A stretch of 64,000 nt of DNA, from contig DUSS01000041.1 of NCBI GenBank assembly GCA_012842495.1, positions 1 through 64,000 on the forward strand, written 5' to 3'. This DNA is from Candidatus Fermentithermobacillaceae bacterium (GTDB taxonomy: Bacteria; Bacillota; Sulfobacillia; Fermentithermobacillales; DUSS01). A program made the translations under genes and the position numbers. This document shows, in pieces, positions 1 through 7,527 of this stretch. The stretch's first letter is position 1, and the number at the start of each line of letters is the position of its first letter. The notes under the pieces were generated by a model. That model did no database searches. It was not told where the DNA came from and saw nothing but the letters and a program-made list of their open reading frames with translations.

Positions 1-49
1 CTATCCACTGCTGCCACTGTTGCCGTCGTTGCTGTTGGGTCTTGGTCAT
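1..49 (-). CDS. IS66-family accessory protein TnpA, N-terminal fragment (runs off the window)
   Basis: The minus strand opens an ATG frame at position 49 with a GGAGG ribosome site 9 bases upstream. The 16 visible residues, MTKTQQQRRQQWQQWI, match the Q/W-rich start of IS66-type Orf1/TnpA proteins, which usually continue into a helix-turn-helix. The gene sits just inside the terminal repeat ending at 156, as expected for the first gene of an IS66 element. Only the extreme N terminus is visible, so whether the element is intact cannot be judged. Confidence 0.6.
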   Translation of the reverse strand, partial: MTKTQQQRRQQWQQWI

Positions 50-59
50 CGCAGTGAGC

Positions 60-86
60 CTCCCCGATTTACGTAGGTTCGGGGAG
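60..86 (-). promoter_or_regulatory. Hairpin covering the tnpA ribosome-binding site
   Basis: CTCCCCGA (60-67) and TCGGGGAG (79-86) form a perfect 8-bp stem with an 11-base loop. One arm overlaps the GGAGG ribosome site of the transposition gene (59-63). A stem here would hide the start site on read-through transcripts from outside, a control known from several IS families; its use here is inferred. Confidence 0.45.
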
Positions 87-120
87 ATTATCTTTCACTC
101 AGCAGCGCAAGGCCAGGTGG

Positions 121-156
121 GGACAGTTTGACGCTTACGGACAGTTTGACGCTTAC
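121..156. repeat. Perfect tandem 18-bp repeat (2 copies) at the IS end
   Basis: GGACAGTTTGACGCTTAC occurs at 121-138 and again at 139-156 with no spacer and no mismatch. It is the terminal inverted repeat of the IS66-like element. Two copies would give two possible transposase-cutting tips, or reflect an earlier insertion into, or slippage at, the end. Confidence 0.8.
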
Positions 157-225
157 GCTGCAAACACGGGCGGGCAGAATACTCGTTTGGTCAGCACGGC
201 AGCAGCTGTTGCGAGTTAACACACC

Positions 226-2037
226 CTAACCTGAAGGGAGGCCAAATTGACACCTCTTGACGGGACGTGACCCGGTCGAGAAGGCCCTGCTTTTCTCCTG
301 CAAATACCTTTGGCTCTGCAATTCCCACATCGTTCTGTAGTACTCGCTTTTCCTCAAGAGGTTTTCGTGAGTATCGAATCCCTCCAGCTGTCCGTTCTTG
401 AGAAGGATGATTCTATCAACGAACCTAACCAGGCTTAACCTATGGGTTATGATAATTGTAGTTCGACCCTCTGAAAATTCCCTAAATTTCTCAAACATAT
501 AGTTTTCTTCGATAGGATCGATTGCAGCAGTGGGTTCATCCAAAATCAGAATTTGATTCCTTCTGTAAAGCCCCCTTGCGATTGCAACTCTTTGCCACTG
601 CCCATGGGAAATGTCAATTCCGCCAAACTCCTTTGAAAGCAATGTATCGAGTCCCTCATGACTTAAGCCGAACTCCCGGACTATCCCGAGGATTTCTTCG
701 TCATCGGGCTCCTTCGTGTAATCTGAAATCCTGATGTTGTCTCTCATACTAAGCCGGTACCGGTTAAAGTTCTGAAAAACTTGAGAGATTCCATTGTAGT
801 TAATCTCGGATGAATTGTGTCCGCCAATGATGACCAAACCGGCAGACGGCGTGAAAATCCCCGACAATAGTTTCGCAAGCGTTGTTTTCCCTGCGCCGTT
901 CTCACCTACAATGGCTATCTTTTCCCCGTCCTCGATTGACAGACTGATGCGCTTAATTGCATCAGCATGGGCATTCGGATATCTGAATGATACGTCTTTT
1001 AGCACAATCTTGCCGTTAGTTATTTCCTTTGTGCGAGTCTCTTCGTCACACTCTAGGAACTCAAAGTAGTTTCTGATCATGGGGATTTTGGAAGAGGACT
1101 CCCCATACCTACCGACAATTGCCTCTTCCATGAGAGAGTAGAGCTCGTCAACAGAGAAAATCACAGCAGTGAAGACACCAATTGAGATTCCCCCGGTCAT
1201 CATCTCCCTGAACAGCAAATACATTATCCCGAAGTAACCCAAAAGGTTGACCATTTTGGCAGACAGGTCGTAGAGCACGCCGATCCTTTCAACTCTGTTT
1301 TTCAGCTTTTGAATAAGAAGAACTGTAGACTTGATCTCGGATCTGAGAAATCCAAAAGCACCACATACCTTCGCTTCTCGCCAGCCGGATAAGGACAGAA
1401 TTGACTGATTAAGACTTTTGTATCTTCGCCTTATAGGAGCCAACTCATCTTCGAGTTTCCTGTATTCCCTTTTCTTAATTCGCTGCGAGTAGATCGTCGG
1501 AACGAAAATCAGAAGGATTATCAGCACCAAACTCGGTTTTTTGCTCCACAAGTAAATGGCCATGAAGACGATAAAAGGACTGTACATAAAAACCAGGTCC
1601 ATGACGCTATTCAGATATGCCATCCCTGCATTTGCACCAGAATAAGACTTCTCCACCTTATCAAGAAAAACTGCGTCCTCGTATTGAATAGCACGAATCC
1701 CTCTGGACTTCTCGTTTATCTTTCCGTGCATGTACCGGATTGCCTTGATATCGTAGATCTCGGCGTAATAGTTTCCCAACGCGTTAAAAACACTGTTCAA
1801 GACGTAAAACATGAACATAACTACGATATAGAAAACAGTCTTCGCTAGACCGGTGTGTTCCACATAGAACCCTATCGCAGAATCAAACACTCTCTCCTTA
1901 ATGCCAACAAGCAAGGTGAATATCAATCCGTCTACGGCAAAGCAGAAATACATAAAACAAAACTGCAACGGACTTATCGAAGACAGCTCCTTGAGAAGTT
2001 TTAGGAAGATCCTGAAGTTACCATCCTTCTTTTTCAC
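226..2037 (-). CDS. ABC exporter half, permease fused to ATPase (RiPP operon, last gene)
   Basis: This 603-residue protein has an N-terminal membrane domain of about 330 residues with several hydrophobic helices and a C-terminal nucleotide-binding domain. Walker A GENGAGKT is at 378-385, the signature ISHGQ at 476-480 (variant of LSGGQ), Walker B ILILDE at 496-501 and the switch histidine at 532. The start is GTG at 2037, chosen for the strong AAAGGAGGT site six bases before it, and it overlaps the upstream ABC gene by 20 bases, so the two are probably a coupled heterodimer. No C39 peptidase domain is present, so it should export or provide immunity to the modified peptide rather than cut its leader. 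Base composition is AT-richer than the chromosome to the right. Confidence 0.88.
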   Translation of the reverse strand: MKKKDGNFRIFLKLLKELSSISPLQFCFMYFCFAVDGLIFTLLVGIKERVFDSAIGFYVEHTGLAKTVFYIVVMFMFYVLNSVFNALGNYYAEIYDIKAIRYMHGKINEKSRGIRAIQYEDAVFLDKVEKSYSGANAGMAYLNSVMDLVFMYSPFIVFMAIYLWSKKPSLVLIILLIFVPTIYSQRIKKREYRKLEDELAPIRRRYKSLNQSILSLSGWREAKVCGAFGFLRSEIKSTVLLIQKLKNRVERIGVLYDLSAKMVNLLGYFGIMYLLFREMMTGGISIGVFTAVIFSVDELYSLMEEAIVGRYGESSSKIPMIRNYFEFLECDEETRTKEITNGKIVLKDVSFRYPNAHADAIKRISLSIEDGEKIAIVGENGAGKTTLAKLLSGIFTPSAGLVIIGGHNSSEINYNGISQVFQNFNRYRLSMRDNIRISDYTKEPDDEEILGIVREFGLSHEGLDTLLSKEFGGIDISHGQWQRVAIARGLYRRNQILILDEPTAAIDPIEENYMFEKFREFSEGRTTIIITHRLSLVRFVDRIILLKNGQLEGFDTHENLLRKSEYYRTMWELQSQRYLQEKSRAFSTGSRPVKRCQFGLPSG

Positions 2038-3814
2038 TGTACCACCTCCTTTGAGCGTTAAACATCATGGCGTATCTTCCGCCCTTCTTCATGAGTTCAT
2101 CGTGTGAGCCCTTTTCAACGATTTTGCCATCGGCCAGGACGAGAATGTTCTTAACGTTTATTACCCCTCCAAGTCTGTGAGTAATCAACAAACACGTAAA
2201 ATCCCCTGGTATTGAGTCGAAATAGTTATACAGTCTGGCTTCTTGTAATGGGTCTATTGATGCAGTAGGCTCATCCAGGATCTTGAAAGGCGAATCATCC
2301 AGGAGAATGCGTGCAAGCAGTAGTTTTTGCCACTGCCCTTCAGACAGTTCAAGGCTTGACCGGTCAACTCTTCCTAAGTATGGATTCTGTTTCAAGATCT
2401 CAGAGTCAATTCCTAGAGTGTCCAAAACGCCTATCGCTCTATCGAGATCGAACCTATCGCGCCCGAAACTAAGAAAGTCTCTAAGCCTAATCTCGTATTT
2501 ATGAAAATCTTGAAAAGCAACGGAGAAGAGATCTGAAACCGAATAAATCTCTCTTAAATCAACTCCGTCAATCAAGATCTCTCCCTCGTAGTTATCATAG
2601 AGACCCAGCAACAGTTTCACAATCGTCGTCTTCCCTGAGCCGTTTTCACCAACCAGAGCATATCTTTCTCCCTTTTCGAATTTCAAATTGAGGTTATCCA
2701 GCACTTTCCTGTCAGATCCTGGATATCTGAAACTGACATTCCTCATTTCAATTACACTGAAATCAGAAACACGTTTGTTTTTCACAACACGCCGAGCGCT
2801 GGCTGCTGGTCTATCGGTGGGGCGGGGTCTATTGCTCGAAAGATTCAAAAACGAAACGTAGTCTGCGTAAAACTCATGATATTGCGCGAAATCACTAATC
2901 GACCAATAGAGTTCAACTGTGATCTTCTTGATTAACGCAAAGGAAGTAGCAAGCAAGCTGACAAAAACCCCTCCGGAAATGCTCCCTCTTGAGAGAGGAA
3001 CAAGCAGAAACAATCCAAATAGCAGTGGGACAAGATTTGTTGCCGTGCCTGTAATCCCAACGTTCTTGGATATTTTCTTTAAACCCTCTTCGTTAAGCTC
3101 GACATACTTATTGTATTCAGCGCTCCATTTTTCGGCGATAAAAGGGCTGAAAGAAAACAGTTTCCTCTCGGCTGAGTAGGGTCTCGATGTCAAAACACTC
3201 TCGTAGTATTCAATCTTTCTCTTGTTCTCTTGGGCCTCTTCAAAAACCTGATATTCATAGACTCCACTCTTGTAAGCCTGTCTCAATACCGGAATGGCAA
3301 TAAGAACTATCCCGGCCCCGACATACCAGCTATAGCCGATTATTACGGCAGCAAATGCAACTACCTCAATCAAGTGTGAAATAATCTTCAGACTGTTATT
3401 TATGCCATTAAAAAAGTTTTCAACCGGTTCTTTCCCTATTCTTTGAAGTAAGGCCTGAGTTTCTTCATTCTCCAAAGTGGAATAACTCAGATTCTCAAGC
3501 TTGTTGTTTACTTCTGACAGTACAGATATCTCCAACTGGTTATGTACTCTTATGCCAACAAGTTTTGCAACTGCAACTATCACGGCGGAAAGCACCATAC
3601 AACCTGCAATCAAACCTAAGTGCAGAACGACCCGGCTTACGCTCAAATTGAGTTTGAAACAGTCTATAGCTCTATCAACGAAACCGGAAAAGAGAACCAC
3701 AATCACACTTGGGATTACTGCATTCACAGCAAATAAAACAATGTAAACCGTCATGAGAAATGGCAGCTTCCTAATTCCCCAAATCACATATCTAAATGCA
3801 TCTCTTAGCTTCAC
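2018..3814 (-). CDS. ABC exporter half, permease fused to ATPase (RiPP operon)
   Basis: A protein of about 598 residues with an N-terminal hydrophobic transport domain and a C-terminal ATPase: Walker A GENGSGKT near residue 389, signature LSEGQ, Walker B ending LDEP, and an ITHR switch region. Both ATP sites of the pair look catalytically complete. The frame could open at TTG 3847, but that codon lies inside a 16-bp inverted repeat and lacks a ribosome site; GTG at 3814, with GGGG about 8 bases upstream, gives the start VKLRDAF and is preferred. It lies directly after the precursor-peptide gene, which points to export of that peptide. No peptidase domain is seen. Confidence 0.88.
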   Translation of the reverse strand: MKLRDAFRYVIWGIRKLPFLMTVYIVLFAVNAVIPSVIVVLFSGFVDRAIDCFKLNLSVSRVVLHLGLIAGCMVLSAVIVAVAKLVGIRVHNQLEISVLSEVNNKLENLSYSTLENEETQALLQRIGKEPVENFFNGINNSLKIISHLIEVVAFAAVIIGYSWYVGAGIVLIAIPVLRQAYKSGVYEYQVFEEAQENKRKIEYYESVLTSRPYSAERKLFSFSPFIAEKWSAEYNKYVELNEEGLKKISKNVGITGTATNLVPLLFGLFLLVPLSRGSISGGVFVSLLATSFALIKKITVELYWSISDFAQYHEFYADYVSFLNLSSNRPRPTDRPAASARRVVKNKRVSDFSVIEMRNVSFRYPGSDRKVLDNLNLKFEKGERYALVGENGSGKTTIVKLLLGLYDNYEGEILIDGVDLREIYSVSDLFSVAFQDFHKYEIRLRDFLSFGRDRFDLDRAIGVLDTLGIDSEILKQNPYLGRVDRSSLELSEGQWQKLLLARILLDDSPFKILDEPTASIDPLQEARLYNYFDSIPGDFTCLLITHRLGGVINVKNILVLADGKIVEKGSHDELMKKGGRYAMMFNAQRRWYSEKEGW

Positions 3815-3846
3815 TCTGAAAACCCCAATCACTAGCAATAATTGCA

Positions 3847-3892
3847 AGTGTTAAGCCAACACCCGGAAACCTACCCGTGTTGGCTTAACACT
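3847..3892 (-). terminator. 16-bp perfect inverted repeat after the precursor gene (attenuator or mRNA-stabilising hairpin)
   Basis: AGTGTTAAGCCAACAC (3847-3862) pairs perfectly with 3877-3892 around a 14-base loop. On the minus strand it falls 29 bases after the precursor stop and before the ABC genes, and is followed by TTGCAATTATT, only partly U-rich. In peptide operons such hairpins let the small precursor message outnumber the exporter message. Partial termination is inferred from position and structure. Confidence 0.65.
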
Positions 3893-3921
3893 CTGTTACA
3901 CGTCGACCTTCACGGTCGCGT

Positions 3922-4017
3922 TCAATTACGGTTGTCTTTTCCTCTGCATTGACCTTTGCAGCGTTCGACGTCAACAAGCGGAACAACACTAACCAATTTC
4001 GGCTTTGAGAAAGACAT
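3922..4017 (-). CDS. Putative RiPP precursor peptide, 31 residues, CxxxC core
   Basis: A short ATG frame with an excellent ribosome site (AAAGGAGGT, about 6 bases before the ATG) lies between the radical SAM gene and the ABC exporters. The peptide starts MSFSKPKLVSVV, continues PLVDVER and ends CKGQCRGKDNRN, so the only two cysteines are at 20 and 24, three residues apart. Residues 1 to about 18 would be the leader and the Cys/Lys/Arg/Asn-rich tail the core. It has no GG or GA cleavage site. Genes on both sides are those of a radical-SAM peptide maturation system, which is the main argument that this frame is real. I do not recognise the peptide family; thioether, C-C or other radical chemistry cannot be told apart from sequence. 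Confidence 0.72.
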   Translation of the reverse strand: MSFSKPKLVSVVPLVDVERCKGQCRGKDNRN

Positions 4018-4053
4018 ACCCGGCACCTCCTTTCTGTAGGCATTTGACCACCA

Positions 4054-4070
4054 TAGACCCGTACGGTCTA
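4054..4070 (-). promoter_or_regulatory. Small hairpin between radical SAM gene and precursor gene
   Basis: TAGACC (4054-4059) pairs with GGTCTA (4065-4070) around CGTAC. It lies in the 68-base gap just after the radical SAM stop codon. I see no promoter hexamers there, so the precursor is probably read from the operon promoter, and this stem may mark an RNA-processing or pausing site. The role is speculative. Confidence 0.3.
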
Positions 4071-4085
4071 GGGCGTACACATCTA

Positions 4086-5129
4086 TCAGATAAGCCCTTT
4101 TAGTATCATGTTGTGGTATTCTCTCCTACATTCGCTGTACATTTTATTCTCATCAGAACATACTAAATAATCCCCGTATTCCAAATATGAAAAACCTGGA
4201 CAAAAGCTACAGTAAGAGCCTAATGAGCATTCAGAGCATCCTGTGATGTCCGAATATTTTGCTTCCTGTAGCTTCTTAAGAATGGTTGACTCTTCCCAAA
4301 TACTCTTCAGCGGGTCTTCAAAAATATTGCCTATCTTGATTAGAAACGAATTACATGGAAAGACGTTTCCTTCACTATCTATGTAGATACTGTTCTTACA
4401 GTACTTACACAAATTGGATTCAAGATTCTTTGGTTTCACTTCTTTGAGAAAGCTTTGCTTATCCATTGTACTCACCAAGAACTCCAAAAACCCACGCTTG
4501 TCAGTGATTTGAAAACGGCGAGGCGAATTATCTCCGTTGTTCTTGGACGTAATAAAGCATGTAAACTCTGCATCTATACCATGGTCATTACAGAAGGTCC
4601 TAATCTCCCTAACAGTATGAATATTCTTTGTCATCACAGGCGTTTTTACAACTACCCTGAGTCCTTCAGTCAATGCACACATTATTGCTGACATAGTTTT
4701 TCTAAAAGAACCCGTTCTTCTTGTGATATGGTCATGTATGGATTCATTTGTGGAATATAAACTAATCCCCAATTCCGCTACGTTGAGGGCTCGTAGTTGG
4801 CGAATAATGTCTCTGTCAAGAAGCGTACCATTGCTAATCAGAAAAACTCTCATATATTTGCGGCGTATGTATGAAATGATGTCAAGAATATCGTCCCTTA
4901 GAAAGATCTCCCCTCCTGTAAGGGTAACATTTAAGACACCAAGCGCATCGGCTTCATCAATTATGCTCAAAACTTTCTCCGTACTCATACCATAGCTGAC
5001 TTTGTGTGGAATGTAACAGTGAATGCAATCGAGATTACACTTGGTGTTGAGCTCCAGTGTTAGATTGTGTAGTATCTTGTTCTCAATGCAATAGTCACTA
5101 ATTCCAAATAACTTGCTATCGCACTCCAT
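4086..5129 (-). CDS. Radical SAM/SPASM peptide-modifying enzyme
   Basis: A 347-residue enzyme from ATG 5129. CNLDCIHC at 31-38 is the CxxxCxxC motif that holds the SAM-cleaving 4Fe-4S cluster, and TLTGGEI follows as the SAM-binding GGE motif. The C-terminal SPASM region carries many cysteines (CKYC, FPC, GCSEC, SYCSFC, VCSD, ECRR) for two auxiliary clusters, as in enzymes maturing sactipeptides, ranthipeptides, PQQ and mycofactocin. TTG 5147 is in frame upstream, but ATG 5129 has GGGGGGAG six bases before it and overlaps the PqqD-like gene by 14 bases. The likely substrate is the peptide encoded at 3922-4017; the bond formed is unknown. Confidence 0.85.
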   Translation of the reverse strand: MECDSKLFGISDYCIENKILHNLTLELNTKCNLDCIHCYIPHKVSYGMSTEKVLSIIDEADALGVLNVTLTGGEIFLRDDILDIISYIRRKYMRVFLISNGTLLDRDIIRQLRALNVAELGISLYSTNESIHDHITRRTGSFRKTMSAIMCALTEGLRVVVKTPVMTKNIHTVREIRTFCNDHGIDAEFTCFITSKNNGDNSPRRFQITDKRGFLEFLVSTMDKQSFLKEVKPKNLESNLCKYCKNSIYIDSEGNVFPCNSFLIKIGNIFEDPLKSIWEESTILKKLQEAKYSDITGCSECSLGSYCSFCPGFSYLEYGDYLVCSDENKMYSECRREYHNMILKGLI

Positions 5130-5463
5130 TGTGACTCCCCCCAACAATGCAGCTGGAAGACAAATGACCCTCTGCTTCTTCTAAGTCAATTTCTTCTACA
5201 AGACCACGTGACAACAGGGACTCACAAAACTCGGAAAAGTCACCTTGAGTCAAAACATAATCATTATCTCTGTGAGCTAGGATGTAGTTGAAACATCTGG
5301 CATATATGTCTGAGATCGATAAACTCTTCCCGATTTCTCTCCAAACAAGGGCCGCTGTATTCTCAAGAACGTATGCCTGCTTATCGACCTCATTAATAAC
5401 ATAGGTGAAATTACTGAAGTTCTTGAACGAGATGTGCTTACTATATCTAATAGTTTTGCTCAT
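5116..5463 (-). CDS. PqqD-like RiPP leader-recognition protein
   Basis: A 115-residue protein with the PqqD/RRE pattern: an N-terminal beta region (FTYVINEVDKQAYVLENTAALVW) that presents the precursor leader, followed by helices and a C-terminal segment ending in LVEEIDL. PqqD-type proteins are winged-helix chaperones that deliver the precursor to the radical SAM enzyme. It is the first gene of the operon, starts at ATG 5463 after GGTGA, and overlaps the radical SAM gene by 14 bases, consistent with stoichiometric production. The C-terminal 20 residues are not conserved-looking. Confidence 0.75.
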   Translation of the reverse strand: MSKTIRYSKHISFKNFSNFTYVINEVDKQAYVLENTAALVWREIGKSLSISDIYARCFNYILAHRDNDYVLTQGDFSEFCESLLSRGLVEEIDLEEAEGHLSSSCIVGGSHNGVR

Positions 5464-5480
5464 GGTCTGTCACCGTCGCC

Positions 5481-5509
5481 AGAATAATAGGTCTACACCA
5501 TGTTGTCAA
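5481..5509 (-). promoter_or_regulatory. Sigma-A promoter of the RiPP operon
   Basis: On the minus strand TTGACA (5504-5509) and TATTCT (5481-5486) are separated by exactly 17 bases, upstream of the PqqD-like start at 5463. The -35 is a perfect consensus match. No operator repeat is evident nearby. Confidence 0.75.
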
Positions 5510-6088
5510 TACTGTTGTACTAGTTCAGCTCATGCGATACACCGACCTACGCCGAGCGCTTTCCGGTAGCGGGCGGGCCTTACGTATCCCGAGCTTTAGT
5601 ATGGGCGCAGCTAATTACTCCTGCTGCTGCCAAATCTCACACCACAAGCTGTTTGCCGAGCGCAAACGCCTTCTCCAGCAGTTCGGGTCTATGGGGCCAA
5701 AGACGACCCCAAGGTCATGGAGGAAATGCCCGCCTCGAAAAGACGGTGCGCAAAGGGGCCGATCGGCCGAAGAGGCCGAGCGTCCCCCGGTCGGACGACT
5801 GCCCGATCCTGAAATTCGTCGTGGACGAGCCCTATCACGCATGCTGCTGAGAGGTTGTCGATTTTCCCTGTAGGATTGTTGGGGAACTGGACGAAAGAAG
5901 TTCCAGCCTAGGTTCTGCGTTCCCAGGATGGACGGTCCGAACACATCAAATAGACGGGTGAACAAACGGCGGTAACGTCCTTCCCCTGCTACCGGCTGAC
6001 GAAAGAGGCCTAGAACTTGTCTCGTTTCGTTTTCTTATCAGATTCCTATCAAATCGCGGCTCATTGCTTTCCGATTTTGGGGTTGTGC
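5510..6088. other. Coding-poor junction between the RiPP operon and tRNA-Pro
   Basis: GC rises sharply from about 5530. Open frames exist on both strands, such as 5615-5965 on the minus strand, but they are Arg/Ser/Pro-rich, lack ribosome sites and shift between frames, which fits decayed or non-coding DNA. I see no tRNA, hairpin terminator or repeat here. It may be the scar of the event that brought in the AT-rich island next to the tRNA gene. Confidence 0.4.
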
Positions 6089-6165
6089 TGGTCGGGGAGC
6101 CGGGACTTGAACCCGGGGCCTCATGGTCCCAAACCATGCGCGCTACCAAGCTGCGCCACTCCCCG
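6089..6165 (-). tRNA. tRNA-Pro (anticodon TGG), CCA encoded
   Basis: The cloverleaf on the minus strand has acceptor arms CGGGGAG (6159-6165) and CTCCCCG (6093-6099), discriminator A and an encoded CCA (6089-6091). The anticodon loop TTTGGGA gives anticodon TGG, reading proline codons. The T-arm contains GGTTCAAGTCC. It borders the AT-rich island, and tRNA genes are common integration sites, but no attachment-site copy of its 3' end was noticed inside the window. Confidence 0.95.
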
Positions 6166-6219
6166 ACATATGCATCTGCCAGGAGCTACTTGCTATTCGG
6201 GAGTTATGCCTCTGCAAGA

Positions 6220-6248
6220 ATTATAAAGTCGCACAAGCGCGAAAGCAA
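6220..6248 (-). promoter_or_regulatory. Sigma-A promoter of tRNA-Pro
   Basis: TTGCTT (6243-6248) and TATAAT (6220-6225) lie 17 bases apart on the minus strand, about 55 bases before the mature tRNA 5' end. The -10 is a perfect match, typical of stable RNA genes. Confidence 0.75.
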
Positions 6249-6295
6249 CGCGGGAGATGGAAAGTTGCTCACTAGCAGGTGACACGATCCGCATG

Positions 6296-6781
6296 TCAGT
6301 TGTCCTCGTCCAGGTATATCGTCTTTGCCTTTAGTGAGCCCTGGGCCACATCCAACACCGCACAGGCCCGCTTTGTGCCGGAACGCGGGGTGGATGGGCT
6401 ACCGGGATTCACCAGGAGAAGCCCATCGACGTGCGACACCAAGGGCACGTGCGTATGACCGAATACCACGCAGTGAGCACCCAAACTCTTTGCCCGCTCA
6501 ACCAGGAGGACGAGATTTTTCTTCACCTGGTACAGATGACCATGGGTGAGGTAAATCCGCCGTCCGCCAACGGCCATCATCTCCTCAGCCGGTCCCCTGA
6601 CCATGTAGTCGCAGTTGCCCACCACCGAAACGACCCGAATGTCCAGGGACTCTTGAATCCGTTGGGCGTCTTCGTAGAAGTCACCCGCGTGCAGCAACAG
6701 ATCGATGTCATCCAGGCGCTTCAAAGCCTCCCGGATAGCCCGAAAATCACCGTGAGTGTCGGAAATCGCTCCTATCTTCAC
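6296..6781 (-). CDS. YfcE/MJ0936-type metallophosphoesterase
   Basis: A protein of about 161 residues in the small calcineurin-like phosphoesterase family. Metal-binding motifs are visible in order: SDTHGD near the N terminus, HAGDF, VGNCD, THGH and GHTHVP. Members hydrolyse phosphodiesters and need Mn or similar metals; the natural substrate is usually unknown. GTG 6781 is preferred because AGGTGAGG lies 7 bases upstream; TTG 6787 is the alternative. It follows rdgB, as in many Firmicutes where rph-rdgB-yfcE form one operon. Confidence 0.85.
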   Translation of the reverse strand: MKIGAISDTHGDFRAIREALKRLDDIDLLLHAGDFYEDAQRIQESLDIRVVSVVGNCDYMVRGPAEEMMAVGGRRIYLTHGHLYQVKKNLVLLVERAKSLGAHCVVFGHTHVPLVSHVDGLLLVNPGSPSTPRSGTKRACAVLDVAQGSLKAKTIYLDEDN

Positions 6782-6891
6782 AGCCAATCCTCACCTTAAA
6801 GGGCGTCTCCACCTGCCGACCAGCATCGGGGATTCCCCCGAAGGTCCTTCTGAGAAAACCATGCTGCAGGCACGACAAACCCGATGTCGGC

Positions 6892-7527
6892 TCAAGGGTT
6901 TTCGTGTTGCGTTTGGTACAGCCGCCGGAGCGCAGGAACGAGACCTGCCAGGGCCCGCGCCCTATGACTCACTTTGTTTTTTTCCTCAGCGGAGCTTTCC
7001 CCGAACGCCTTGCCCAGCTCGGGGCAGTAAAACAACGGGTCGTATCCGAACCCGCCGGTGCCGTGAGGTGCCATGAGGATAAACCCTTCGACAGTACCTT
7101 CGGAACGGGCCACCACATCACCGGCACCCACGAGGACCATCGCACACCTGTACCTTGCGGTGCGCTTTTCCCACGGAACACCCTCCAATTCCTTAAGAAG
7201 GGCGGCGTTGTTCTCTTCGTCGGTGGCTTCGGGACCGGAAAACCGGTGAGACCGCACCCCGGGCATGCCATGAAGGTAATCCACCTCGAGCCCGGAGTCC
7301 TCCCCAAGCACCAAACCAGCGGAGGACCCGATCCTTTCCCAAGCGTATCTGGCTTTCATCTCGGCGTTCTCCATGAAGGTCGAGCCCGTCTCTTCGGGGG
7401 ACTCATAAGAACCGCACGCAGCTGTGAGATCCACGATCTCGACGGGGACATCCGGAAGAAGCGATCGTAGGATGCGGCAGATCTCTCTGGTCTTGCCCGG
7501 ATTTTTAGTAGCTACTGTGATTTTCAC
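6892..7527 (-). CDS. rdgB: XTP/dITP pyrophosphatase (RdgB/HAM1)
   Basis: A 211-residue enzyme that removes non-canonical purine triphosphates (dITP, XTP) from the nucleotide pool. The family start [12 protein letters not shown] is present (usual TxNxxK), along with the metal-site region [15 protein letters not shown], the GFGYDPLF motif and a C-terminal SHRARAL. Length is typical. The GTG start overlaps the rph stop by four bases (GTGA), so the two are translationally coupled. Confidence 0.93.
   Translation of the reverse strand: MKITVATKNPGKTREICRILRSLLPDVPVEIVDLTAACGSYESPEETGSTFMENAEMKARYAWERIGSSAGLVLGEDSGLEVDYLHGMPGVRSHRFSGPEATDEENNAALLKELEGVPWEKRTARYRCAMVLVGAGDVVARSEGTVEGFILMAPHGTGGFGYDPLFYCPELGKAFGESSAEEKNKVSHRARALAGLVPALRRLYQTQHENP

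Larger units (their letters stand above)
1..156 (-). mobile_element. End of an IS66-type insertion sequence with doubled terminal repeat
   Basis: Read on the minus strand, the element begins at 156 with GTAAGCGTCAAACTGTCC, which carries the GTAA tip typical of IS66 inverted repeats. The same 18 bases follow at once at 121-138, so the end is present twice in tandem. The IS66-like TnpA start lies 70 bases further in. The opposite end and the target duplication are outside the window; an 8-base duplication would be expected to include 157-164. Assignment to IS66 rests on the tip and the TnpA start. Confidence 0.6.

Noticed and set aside
121-156. Tandem 18-bp repeat as a possible CRISPR or regulatory iteron
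   Set aside because: Only two units without spacers, and the sequence fits an IS66 terminal repeat; no CRISPR array or cas gene was seen in the window.
5615-5965. 116-codon minus-strand open frame upstream of the RiPP operon
   Set aside because: Arg/Ser/Pro-rich composition, no ribosome site, no family pattern, and competing frames of similar length on the plus strand.
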